Of a stretch of DNA of 12,150 nt, positions 1 to 5,972 are shown piece after piece. Source of the stretch: Peptococcaceae bacterium UBA5356 (lineage in GTDB: Bacteria; Bacillota; Peptococcia; DRI-13; DTU073). Every line of letters starts with the position of its first letter. Position 1 is the first letter of the stretch. The translations under genes were made by a program, and so were the position numbers. The notes under the pieces are model-generated. The model ran no database searches and had not been told where the DNA came from. It worked only from the letters and a program-made list of their open reading frames with translations. The stretch is taken from assembly GCA_002407935.1 (NCBI GenBank), contig DHPU01000066.1, positions 57,234 through 69,383 on the forward strand, in the 5' to 3' direction.

Positions 1-122
1 CGTCCTGTCCGCCCCTTTGCTTTCCCACTTCGCTTTCGTTAAGTCTGTTTAGCTGTATTCCGAAAGAAACGGGTTCAGGCACAGCATCTTTGCCGCGGCT
101 GGAGGAAAAAGACTTTAAAAAC
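1..122. other. Non-coding or unassigned left edge
   Basis: I see no recognisable gene here. One forward frame stays open from base 3 through about 252, but it has no start codon in a sensible context, its product resembles nothing I know, and it runs straight into the 44-bp repeats, whose length is not a multiple of three. It could be the right end of a feature that begins outside the window, or more of the repeat-rich intergenic DNA that follows. There is a purine-rich AGGAGG-like patch near 102-108 (TGGAGGAAAAAG) but no start codon at a proper distance. Confidence 0.4.
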
Positions 123-267
123 ACAAAGTACTGCCTTACTCGAAACTCGAGGCGCGTACTATTTAGACAAGGTACTGCTCTACTCGAAGTTCGAGGCGTG
201 TACTATTTAGACAAAGTACAGCCTTACTCGAAACTCGAGGCGCGTACTATTTAGACAAGGTACTGCC
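123..267. repeat. 44-bp tandem repeat array, three units plus a partial fourth
   Basis: Three units of exactly 44 bp occupy 123-166, 167-210 and 211-254; a fourth begins at 255 and matches for 13 bp to 267. Units 1 and 3 differ at one base; unit 2 differs from unit 1 at six bases, all transitions. Each unit contains the inverted repeat CTCGA-aac-TCGAG (139-151 in unit 1); in unit 2 the centre is changed so that a perfect CTCGAA-g-TTCGAG palindrome forms. An outer pair AGTAC...GTACT flanks it, so each unit can fold as a bulged hairpin. The linker ATTTAGACAA separates neighbouring hairpins. There are no unique spacers, so this is not a CRISPR array. Function is unknown; it may be a locally amplified intergenic hairpin element. 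Confidence 0.9.
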
Positions 268-451
268 GGAGGGTGACTAGCATCGGACAGTTAAACGTCC
301 TTAGCGAAGGCGAGGCTAGTGATAGCGAAGTCGCCGACAAGGATGTCGGCGCTAGGGCGAACTGAGCAGGGAGGCGAATTGAGCCCGGTCGGTATCACGC
401 CGAGCCGAGCTTAGGAGCGTTCTGTTCGAGGATTTGGAACCCCGAGGCAGA
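268..451. repeat. Structured intergenic region with nested inverted and direct repeats
   Basis: No gene is supported here. The strongest element is a perfect 8-bp hairpin, CGCCGACA-agga-TGTCGGCG, at 332-351. ACTAGC (276-281) can pair with GCTAGT (315-320), enclosing two mutually exclusive small hairpins: GGAC/GTCC (285-288 with 297-300) and CCTT/AAGG (299-302 with 307-310). GGCGAAYTGAGC occurs twice in direct orientation (356-367 and 373-384, 17 bp apart). GTTC/GAAC (424-427 with 437-440) forms a further weak stem. Such stacked short hairpins look like a mobile or genome-dispersed intergenic repeat, but only one copy is visible, so that reading is inference. A structured non-coding RNA is an alternative. 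Confidence 0.5.
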
Positions 452-457
452 CCTTGG

Positions 458-487
458 CTAAAACTAAAACCAAAACCGAAACTAAAA
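458..487. repeat. Degenerate hexamer repeat (CYRAAA, five copies)
   Basis: Five consecutive 6-bp units read CTAAAA, CTAAAA, CCAAAA, CCGAAA, CTAAAA, followed by a decayed CGACGA. It is a simple-sequence tract between the structured repeat region and the spore-protein gene. In one forward frame it would encode alternating Leu/Lys/Pro-Lys, but that frame has no convincing start or ribosome binding site. Confidence 0.7.
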
Positions 488-570
488 CGACGAAGGCACG
501 ACATATTTTATTACTGCTTAGCAGAAGATAAATCCTATAGGGAATTAATTTGGCAAGGATGTGATTATTT

Positions 571-741
571 ATGCCCAAGAAGAAAAAGAAGGAGCCGACA
601 GCACAGGATTTATTGAAAGTGGAAATTGCCAAGGAACTGGGGCTATGGGAAAAGATTGAAAACTTTGGCTGGGGAGAATTGACGGCAGAAGAATCAGGGC
701 GAATCGGGGGTTTGATGACTCGCCGGCTGAGAAAAGGATAA
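571..741 (+). CDS. Small acid-soluble spore protein, alpha/beta type (SspF-like)
   Basis: This 56-residue gene is short and easy to miss. After a basic start (MPKKKKK), the product carries VEIAKELGLWEKI, a Gly-Trp-Gly-Glu segment and SGRIGGLMTRRLRKG. From memory this matches the layout of Bacillus SspF (KYELAKDLGFYDTVKN, GGWGEI, then a basic helix) and the GG-x-M-x-RR end of alpha/beta-type SASPs. Proteins of this family coat DNA in the dormant spore; EIA-KE resembles the site cut by the germination protease. The ATG at 571 is preceded by AAGGATGTG (555-563), and a terminator follows the stop. The tail is somewhat shorter than in SspF. If correct, the host makes endospores. I could not see a clear sigma-G promoter. 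The family call rests on motif resemblance, without an alignment. Confidence 0.75.
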   Translation: MPKKKKKEPTAQDLLKVEIAKELGLWEKIENFGWGELTAEESGRIGGLMTRRLRKG

Positions 742-761
742 AAGAATAAAAGGGTAAGGCA

Positions 762-800
762 AAAGCCTGACTCTGAAAAAAGAGATAGGCTTTCTTTGTT
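762..800 (+). terminator. Rho-independent terminator after the spore-protein gene
   Basis: AAAGCCT (762-768) pairs with AGGCTTT (787-793), and after a 2x2 mismatch CTCT (771-774) pairs with AGAG (781-784) around an A-rich loop. The stem runs directly into CTTTGTTT. It separates the spore gene from dnaE. Confidence 0.7.
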
Positions 801-805
801 TATCT

Positions 806-814
806 TGTTACAAT
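806..814 (+). promoter_or_regulatory. dnaE: Candidate extended -10 promoter for dnaE
   Basis: TGtTACAAT (806-814) combines the extended TG motif with a one-mismatch -10 hexamer, 26 bp before the dnaE start and just after the upstream terminator. No good -35 hexamer lies at the usual distance, which extended -10 promoters can tolerate. Position makes it plausible; it is not proven. Confidence 0.4.
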
Positions 815-840
815 AGAGGGTAGAAGGGGGAGGGGAAAAC

Positions 841-3800
841 GTGTCTTTTGTGCATTTACATAATCATACGTGTTATAGCCTCCTTGACGGAGCCGGGAAG
901 ATCAAAGATCTAGTAAAAAAGGCTAAAGAAGCGGGCATGGAGGCTTTAGCCATTACCGATCATGGTGTAATGTATGGCGTGGTGGAGTTTTACAAGGAGG
1001 CCCAAAAAGCCGGGTTGCATCCGGTTATTGGTTGTGAGGTCTATGTAGCCCCACGGAGCCGCTTTGATAAAGCCGCCGGAATTGATGATACGCCATACCA
1101 TCTGGTACTTTTGGCGGAGAATCAGGAGGGCTATGCCAATCTGCTGAAGCTCGTTTCCGCTTCTTGGCTGGAAGGGTTTTATTATAAACCCCGTGTGGAT
1201 GTAGCTTTGTTGCAAAAGTACTGTAAGGGGTTAATTGCGCTGTCTGCTTGTTTGGCCGGAGAAATACCGTCTTTACTTAGGCAAAATAAAGAAGAAGAGG
1301 CTGTCAGTAAAGCCCTTTTTTATAGCGAGCTTTTTGGTTCGAAAAACTTTTATTTGGAATTACAGGATCATGGTTTATCTGAACAACGTAAGGTAAATGC
1401 CGGATTGGTACGGATCGCAGAGCAGACCGGCATACCTTTGGTGGTTAGTAATGATGTACATTATTTGCGCCGCGAAGATGCCTTTATTCAAGATATTCTT
1501 TTATGTATTCAGACAGGTAAAACAATGGCGGACGAGGGACGTTTCCACTTTGAGACCCAAGAATTTTATTTAAAAGAGGAAAAAGAAATGAGGCTGCTTT
1601 TTGGCGATTATCCGCAAGCCTTTGAGAACACTGTCCAAATTGCCGCCCGTTGTCAAGTGGAGTTTACTTTTGGCGAGAATCATTTGCCGCCTTTTCAGGT
1701 TCCTGCCGGGTATACAGCAGATAGTTATTTATTGGAGTTGTGTCAAAAAGGGCTGGAAAGAAGGTATTCCCGTATTCAGGCTGTCCACGGGGAAAGATTG
1801 AACTATGAGCTGGATGTAATTAAGAAAATGGGGTATAGCAGTTATTTCTTGATTGTATGGGATTTTATTCATTTTGCGAAGAGAAGTGGTATTTTTGTGG
1901 GACCGGGGAGAGGCTCGGCGGCCGGAAGCCTGGTTGCCTATTGTTTGGGAATCACGGATATTGATCCTTTGAAGTATGACCTTCTTTTTGAAAGGTTCTT
2001 AAATCCGGAGAGAGTCAGTATGCCGGATATTGATATTGATTTTTGTTATGAACGCCGAGGCGAGGTTATCGATTATGTGATGGAGAAATATGGAGAAGAT
2101 AGGGTCGCTCAAATCATTACCTTTGGAACACTGGCGGCACGGGCGGCGATTCGAGATACAGGAAGAGCGATGGGAATCCCCCTTTATTTGGTGGACAAGG
2201 TTGCCAAGTTGGTTCCGCTGGAGCCGGGGATGACGATTGCCAGAGCTTTGGAAGTTTCCTCCGAGTTGACCAAAATGCAGGAGGAAGACCCCACGATCAA
2301 AGAGCTTTTGGCTACCTCTCAAGCGTTAGAAGGAATTCCGCGCCATTCCGGGACACATGCGGCCGGTCTAGTGATTGCCCAGCAACCTTTAGAAAACTAT
2401 TTGCCTTTGCAGAGAACTTCCGAAGGATTTGTCTGTACGCAGTTTGCCAAGGAAACAGTAGAGGAGATTGGCCTCTTAAAAATGGATCTGCTAGGGCTGA
2501 GGACACTAACGGTAATTAATAATGCCGTTTTGCTGGCTCAAAGCAGTCAGGGAAAAGAGTTTGATTTAGGACGGATTCCTTTGGATGATCCGGCTGTATA
2601 TGAACTGCTCTCTGCGGGTGATACTATTGGTGTATTCCAATTAGAAAGTTCCGGGATGAGAGCAATTCTGAAGGATTTAAAACCGCAGACTTTTGAAGAT
2701 ATTATTGCATTGGTGGCCCTTTATCGGCCGGGTCCATTGGGCAGTGGGATGGTTGAGGATTTTATCAAACGAAAACATCAAGAGATAGAAATAACCTATC
2801 TGCATCCAGCGTTGGAACCAATCCTCAAGACTACTTATGGCGTAATTATCTATCAGGAACAGGTGATGCGGATTGCCAGTGAATTGGCCGGTTTTACGCT
2901 GGGAGAAGCTGACCTTTTGCGACGGGCGATGGGTAAGAAAAAGCCGGAGATTATCAGTAGCCTGCGTAAACAGTTTGTCGAGGGGGCAGCTCAGAGGGGG
3001 ATTGCCGCCGAGAGTGCGGAAAAAATCTTTGACTTAATGGAGTTTTTTGCCGGATATGGTTTTAATAAGAGCCATTCTGCCGCTTATGCTTTGTTAGCTT
3101 ATCAAACCGCCTATTTGAAGGCTCATTATTCGGTGGAATTTATGGCTGCTTTGCTCACCAGTGTAATTGAGACAAAAGATCGCGTGCCTTTTTATATTGA
3201 GGAATGCCGACAGAGAAAAATTGAAATTTTGCCGCCCGATGTAAATGAAAGCGGGGAAAGTTTTACGGTCAGCGGGAACAAAATCCGGTTCGGGCTGGCG
3301 GCGATTAAACAGGTAGGGTATCAAGCGATTCAGTCCATTTTGGAGGAACGGGAAGAAAGCCTGTTCCAAAGCTTACAGGATTTTTGTGAAAGGGTCGATT
3401 TAACTAATTTAAACCGGCGTGTGATCGAAAATTTAATTAAAGCAGGAGCGTTTAGTTCAATTCATGAAGGAAGGGCACCGTTGTTGGCTGTGTTGCAGCT
3501 CTGTATCGATCAAGGGTTAGCTTGGCAGCGTCAGAAAAATTCTAAGCAGCTTTCCTTTTTTGACTTTGCCCAAGGTAATTCCGTGGGGGAGAATTTTGTG
3601 AATCCACCGATTCCTTTACCCGAGGTGCGGGAGTTTACAGAGAAGGAAATCCTTCAAATGGAAAAGGAGGTGCTGGGTCTTTATTTAAGCGGTCATCCGT
3701 TATCTCAATATAAAGAGTTTATTAAAAGCCAGACGAGTGGCTCGATTGAGGAATTAGTGATGGCGGGGCAAGATAGGGAATCGGTCACTTTGGCTGGAAT

Positions 3801-4278
3801 AATTACTTCCTTAAGACGTTCAGTAACGAAAAGGGGGGAAACAATGGCTTATTTTGTTTTGGAGGATTTAACCGGAAGTCTTGATGCCCTTCTCTTTCCC
3901 CGTAATCTCCTCAGGTATAATAATCTTTTGCAGGAAGACCGGCCTGTTTTGGTTACCGGTAAATTAAATTTACAGGAAGACAAGCCCAAAATCATGGTTG
4001 ATCGCATTCGCCTTTTGGAAAGTGCTGAAGAGCAAATTAATAGTGGTACATATACGAAACTATATTTAAAAATGCCCTCGTCTTTTGAGAGAAAACAAAT
4101 TTGGCAGAGTTTAGTACCGATTATTAAACAGTACCGAGGTAATACTCCGCTTTATCTCTATTTTCCGGAGGAAAAAAGATTAATCGAAAGTAATCCGCGT
4201 TTTTGGGTAAATATTTCAGCCCAATTATTACAGGAATTGGAAAATATCTTAGGAGCAGAGGCGATTAGTGTAGTTTAA
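841..4278 (+). CDS. dnaE: DNA polymerase III alpha subunit (DnaE)
   Basis: Replicative DNA polymerase catalytic subunit, 1145 residues, the usual length for DnaE. Domain order: an N-terminal PHP domain (about 1-210) with all nine expected metal ligands in place (H7, H9, D16, H41, E66, H87, C137, D205, H207); the C-family polymerase core with GPGRGSAAGSLVAYCLG, the PDIDIDF catalytic aspartates (396-400) and the third in KMDLLGLRTLT (D549); PRHSGTHAAGLVI; YRPGPLGSGM; GYGFNKSHSAAYALLAYQTA; then QLSFFD (903-908), a likely beta-clamp binding motif; and an OB-fold from about 982 to 1060. It lacks the inserted exonuclease of PolC, so it is the DnaE type; Firmicutes usually carry both. The GTG start at 841 follows a GGGGGAGGGG ribosome site and the protein begins directly with the PHP motif VHLHNHTCYS. 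A 97-bp gap separates it from coaD. Confidence 0.98.
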   Translation: MSFVHLHNHTCYSLLDGAGKIKDLVKKAKEAGMEALAITDHGVMYGVVEFYKEAQKAGLHPVIGCEVYVAPRSRFDKAAGIDDTPYHLVLLAENQEGYANLLKLVSASWLEGFYYKPRVDVALLQKYCKGLIALSACLAGEIPSLLRQNKEEEAVSKALFYSELFGSKNFYLELQDHGLSEQRKVNAGLVRIAEQTGIPLVVSNDVHYLRREDAFIQDILLCIQTGKTMADEGRFHFETQEFYLKEEKEMRLLFGDYPQAFENTVQIAARCQVEFTFGENHLPPFQVPAGYTADSYLLELCQKGLERRYSRIQAVHGERLNYELDVIKKMGYSSYFLIVWDFIHFAKRSGIFVGPGRGSAAGSLVAYCLGITDIDPLKYDLLFERFLNPERVSMPDIDIDFCYERRGEVIDYVMEKYGEDRVAQIITFGTLAARAAIRDTGRAMGIPLYLVDKVAKLVPLEPGMTIARALEVSSELTKMQEEDPTIKELLATSQALEGIPRHSGTHAAGLVIAQQPLENYLPLQRTSEGFVCTQFAKETVEEIGLLKMDLLGLRTLTVINNAVLLAQSSQGKEFDLGRIPLDDPAVYELLSAGDTIGVFQLESSGMRAILKDLKPQTFEDIIALVALYRPGPLGSGMVEDFIKRKHQEIEITYLHPALEPILKTTYGVIIYQEQVMRIASELAGFTLGEADLLRRAMGKKKPEIISSLRKQFVEGAAQRGIAAESAEKIFDLMEFFAGYGFNKSHSAAYALLAYQTAYLKAHYSVEFMAALLTSVIETKDRVPFYIEECRQRKIEILPPDVNESGESFTVSGNKIRFGLAAIKQVGYQAIQSILEEREESLFQSLQDFCERVDLTNLNRRVIENLIKAGAFSSIHEGRAPLLAVLQLCIDQGLAWQRQKNSKQLSFFDFAQGNSVGENFVNPPIPLPEVREFTEKEILQMEKEVLGLYLSGHPLSQYKEFIKSQTSGSIEELVMAGQDRESVTLAGIITSLRRSVTKRGETMAYFVLEDLTGSLDALLFPRNLLRYNNLLQEDRPVLVTGKLNLQEDKPKIMVDRIRLLESAEEQINSGTYTKLYLKMPSSFERKQIWQSLVPIIKQYRGNTPLYLYFPEEKRLIESNPRFWVNISAQLLQELENILGAEAISVV

Positions 4279-4375
4279 GAAGAATTTTTAATGCGGTAGC
4301 AGGATTGTGAGAACATTTTACGAATTAAACAGGATAGGATGTAGTAGAAAATGTACTAGTAAAGGAGAAAACAAG

Positions 4376-4867
4376 ATGCGTATAGCTATTTATCCGGGAA
4401 CATTTGATCCAGTAACAAACGGCCACATTCACATTGCCGAAAGAGTTTGTAAATTATTTGATCAGGTGATTATTGCTGTAGCCAAAGATAATTATAAAAA
4501 AAATCTGTTTTCTATCTCAGAAAGAGTAACGATGCTGGAGGAGAGTGTTAAACACATTAAGAATGCAGAAGTGGAAAGTGTGGCGGGGCTTTTAGCCGAA
4601 TATGCCCGTAAAAAGGGAGCACAGGCTTTAATTCGGGGGCTTAGGGCTATTTCCGATTTCGAATATGAAATGCAGTTAGCATCGATGAATAAACATTTAA
4701 ATAAAAATTTGGAGACTGTTTTTCTAATGACAGAAGGAGATTATTCTTTTCTCAGTTCGTCCATGATTAAACAGGTCGCTTTGATTGGGGGAAGTGTAAA
4801 GGGAATGGTGCCTCCGATTGTTGAGGAGTATTTAAAAGAAAAGTACCAGAAAAAGATAGAGGAGTAA
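4376..4867 (+). CDS. coaD: Phosphopantetheine adenylyltransferase
   Basis: Catalyses the reversible transfer of an adenylyl group from ATP to 4'-phosphopantetheine, giving dephospho-CoA, the fourth step of coenzyme A synthesis, in the cytoplasm. The 163-residue product opens with MRIAIYPGTFDPVTNGH, the nucleotidyltransferase signature with its TNGH (T/HxGH-type) ATP site, and has the family features LIRGLRAISDFEYE and YSFLSSSMIKQVA. The frame is open further upstream, but ATG 4376 is chosen because AAAGGAG (4361-4367) lies 8 bp before it and the family begins at this point. In many Firmicutes rsmD lies just upstream; here the neighbour is dnaE and no rsmD is present. The TACTAGTA palindrome (4354-4361) just before the ribosome site is probably fortuitous. 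Confidence 0.97.
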   Translation: MRIAIYPGTFDPVTNGHIHIAERVCKLFDQVIIAVAKDNYKKNLFSISERVTMLEESVKHIKNAEVESVAGLLAEYARKKGAQALIRGLRAISDFEYEMQLASMNKHLNKNLETVFLMTEGDYSFLSSSMIKQVALIGGSVKGMVPPIVEEYLKEKYQKKIEE

Positions 4868-4922
4868 GGGTATAAGCATGTCAAGATAGAGAGATGTATA
4901 TATATATAAGGGGGTGAGCTGC

Positions 4923-5159
4923 ATGGAAAACATTGACAAGCCGACTTCGGAGGATTACATTGTTGTTAAGGCTTTGGAAAATGGGGTAACGATCATCGGG
5001 TTAACCAGAGGTAAAGATACTAAATTTCATCATACCGAAAAGCTTGACCGAGGCGAGGTTATGCTGGCTCAATTTACGGAACATACTTCAGCGATAAAAA
5101 TTAGGGGGAGGGCGCAAATTTTTACTAAACATGGAATGATGGAGTCTGGTGAAGAATAA
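4923..5159 (+). CDS. mtrB: trp RNA-binding attenuation protein TRAP (MtrB)
   Basis: TRAP is a ring-forming 11-mer that, when loaded with tryptophan, wraps RNA bearing spaced GAG/UAG triplets and so lowers expression of trp genes. The 78-residue product holds the family core GLTRGKDTKFHH, EKLDRGEV, AQFTEHTSAIKIRG. The three RNA-contacting residues known from Bacillus (K37, K56, R58) correspond to K40, K59 and R61, and residues equivalent to the tryptophan pocket (T28, T33, Q50, T52, H54, S56) are kept. ATG 4923 is preferred over the in-frame GTG 4914 because AAGGGGGTG (4908-4916) covers that GTG and is well spaced for the ATG. No mtrA (folE) precedes it, unlike Bacillus subtilis, and no run of about 11 GAG/UAG triplets is visible in this window, so its targets lie elsewhere. 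Confidence 0.95.
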   Translation: MENIDKPTSEDYIVVKALENGVTIIGLTRGKDTKFHHTEKLDRGEVMLAQFTEHTSAIKIRGRAQIFTKHGMMESGEE

Positions 5160-5194
5160 TTATTCATTTGAGAGTGTCTTAAGGAGGGTTTTTC

Positions 5195-5404
5195 ATGTGG
5201 ACGGTTGTATATATTTCTCCTAATAGGGTTATTGCTGAGCAAATAAAAGCACTTCTTACAAATGAAGGACTACTGGTAATGCTTCGTCCGTTAGGGGTTC
5301 CGCATTTAGGAGATTCCGGTGCCGTGGAGATACTGGTTCCGGAGACAGAGGTGGAAGAGGCCAGCCTGATTTTAACAGAAAATGTCCCTATTAAGGGAAA
5401 ATAG
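5195..5404 (+). CDS. Small DUF2007-like protein of unknown function
   Basis: A 69-residue cytoplasmic protein beginning MWTVVYISPNRVIAEQIKAL, with LGVPHLGDSGAVEILVP in the centre and an acidic helix VEEASLILTE near the end. The pattern (beta strand, helix that shifts along a pair, 'VPHLGDSG' loop, 'ILVPE...A' strand-helix) fits the small ferredoxin-like fold of DUF2007 proteins, described as putative signal-transducing proteins; relatives in clostridia are sometimes mislabelled glutamate decarboxylase. A strong AAGGAGGG (5180-5187) precedes the ATG. It lies 35 bp after mtrB and 60 bp before the TrpR-fold regulator, probably in the same transcript. The family call is from memory of the pattern; no function can be assigned. 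Confidence 0.7.
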   Translation: MWTVVYISPNRVIAEQIKALLTNEGLLVMLRPLGVPHLGDSGAVEILVPETEVEEASLILTENVPIKGK

Positions 5405-5464
5405 GTTTGCGGTTTTGCTTAAGGCAAGAGGGATGTGGAGAAGGTAAAGAGGTGATGGATCCGA

Positions 5465-5791
5465 ATGAGTTACGAAAGCCGGTTAAAGGATGATTTTACA
5501 GAGGACTTTTTTGAAGCGATTCTTCTTTTGAAAAATAAAGAAGATTGTTATCGCTTTTTTGAGGATATCTGTACGGTTGCGGAAATAAAAGCGATCGGGC
5601 AGCGCTTAGAAGTGGCCAAAATGCTGGATCAGGATTTAACCTATACAGATATTGCCGAGAAAACAGGAGCCAGTACGGCGACAATCAGTCGGGTCAAGAG
5701 ATGCTTATTTTTTGGAGCGGACGGTTACAGATTTGTTCTTGACCGTTGGCGGGAACAAAAAGGACTGGAAAAACAAGAGAGGAAAAAGTAA
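5465..5791 (+). CDS. yerC: TrpR-superfamily regulator, YerC/YecD (HisR-like)
   Basis: A 108-residue all-helical DNA-binding protein of the TrpR fold. The helix-turn-helix lies at about 60-80 (YTDIAEKTGASTATISRVKR), preceded by the family segment TVAEIKAIGQRLEVAKML. In Gram-positive bacteria, members of this family (YerC, also named HisR in comparative genomics) are predicted repressors of histidine biosynthesis genes. Its position directly before a his operon, separated only by a terminator and a promoter with inverted repeats, fits that role. The ATG at 5465 follows an unusually complete ribosome site, GAGGTGAT (5449-5456). It probably ends the mtrB transcript. Which ligand it senses cannot be read from the sequence; the link to his control is an inference from family and position. 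Confidence 0.88.
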   Translation: MSYESRLKDDFTEDFFEAILLLKNKEDCYRFFEDICTVAEIKAIGQRLEVAKMLDQDLTYTDIAEKTGASTATISRVKRCLFFGADGYRFVLDRWREQKGLEKQERKK

Positions 5792-5859
5792 GTCAGATAA
5801 AGGACAAGTAAAAGGGTAAAATTAATACAAGGAACCAAGGCAACAATATAAGCAACCAT

Positions 5860-5883
5860 AAAACCGGCTTGTGCCGGTTTTTT
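5860..5883 (+). terminator. Rho-independent terminator between the regulator and the his operon
   Basis: A perfect stem AAACCGGC/GCCGGTTT (5861-5868 with 5873-5880), loop TTGT, runs into further T residues. It makes the regulator group and the his operon separate transcription units. Confidence 0.92.
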
Positions 5884-5887
5884 CACC

Positions 5888-5916
5888 TTGACAATTGTTT
5901 AATTTGTTCATACAAT
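5888..5916 (+). promoter_or_regulatory. Sigma-A promoter of the his operon
   Basis: TTGACA (5888-5893), a perfect -35, is followed after 17 bp by TACAAT (5911-5916), one base from the -10 consensus. It begins 5 bp after the terminator and would give a leader of about 50 nt before hisZ. That leader is too short for a T-box or a long attenuator, so control at initiation is more likely. Confidence 0.85.
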
Positions 5917-5954
5917 AAGAGTAATAATCGTTTAATGTGGTAATAATTTAACGA
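5891..5954. promoter_or_regulatory. Candidate operator inverted repeats in the his promoter
   Basis: Three inverted repeats crowd this promoter. ACAATTGT (5891-5898) overlaps the end of the -35; TTGT-tcat-ACAA (5904-5915) covers most of the -10; and a larger one, TCGTTTAAT (5928-5936) against ATTTAACGA (5946-5954), matches at 8 of 9 positions around a 9-bp centre just downstream of the likely start. GTAATAAT is also repeated directly at 5921 and 5940. One or more of these could bind the TrpR-fold regulator encoded next door. This is inference from position and symmetry; AT-rich promoters often contain chance palindromes. Confidence 0.4.
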
Positions 5955-5972
5955 GCTAAAGGATGTGTTTTT

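Noticed and set aside
3..254. Open forward frame from the left edge through the 44-bp repeats
   Set aside because: No recognisable protein, and the repeats change frame in each unit, which argues against coding selection.
123..267. CRISPR array
   Set aside because: The units abut as 44-bp tandem copies with no unique spacers, and no cas gene is present.
434..616. Forward open frame encoding a Leu/Lys/Pro-Lys peptide
   Set aside because: TTG start without a ribosome site, composed largely of the hexamer repeat, and it overlaps the better-supported spore-protein gene in another frame.
411..632. Reverse-strand open frame rich in Phe, Leu and Val
   Set aside because: It is the antisense shadow of the hexamer tract and the spore-protein gene, with no start signals.
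811..835. GAG/UAG-like triplets before dnaE as a TRAP site
   Set aside because: Only about three triplets with irregular spacing; TRAP targets need many more.
4354..4361. TACTAGTA palindrome resembling half of the E. coli trp operator, before coaD
   Set aside because: Only one half-site, no promoter around it, and coaD has no link to amino-acid control; likely chance.
5884..5972. T-box or his-leader attenuator
   Set aside because: The leader is only about 50 nt, with no T-box sequence, His-codon-rich peptide or terminator before hisZ.
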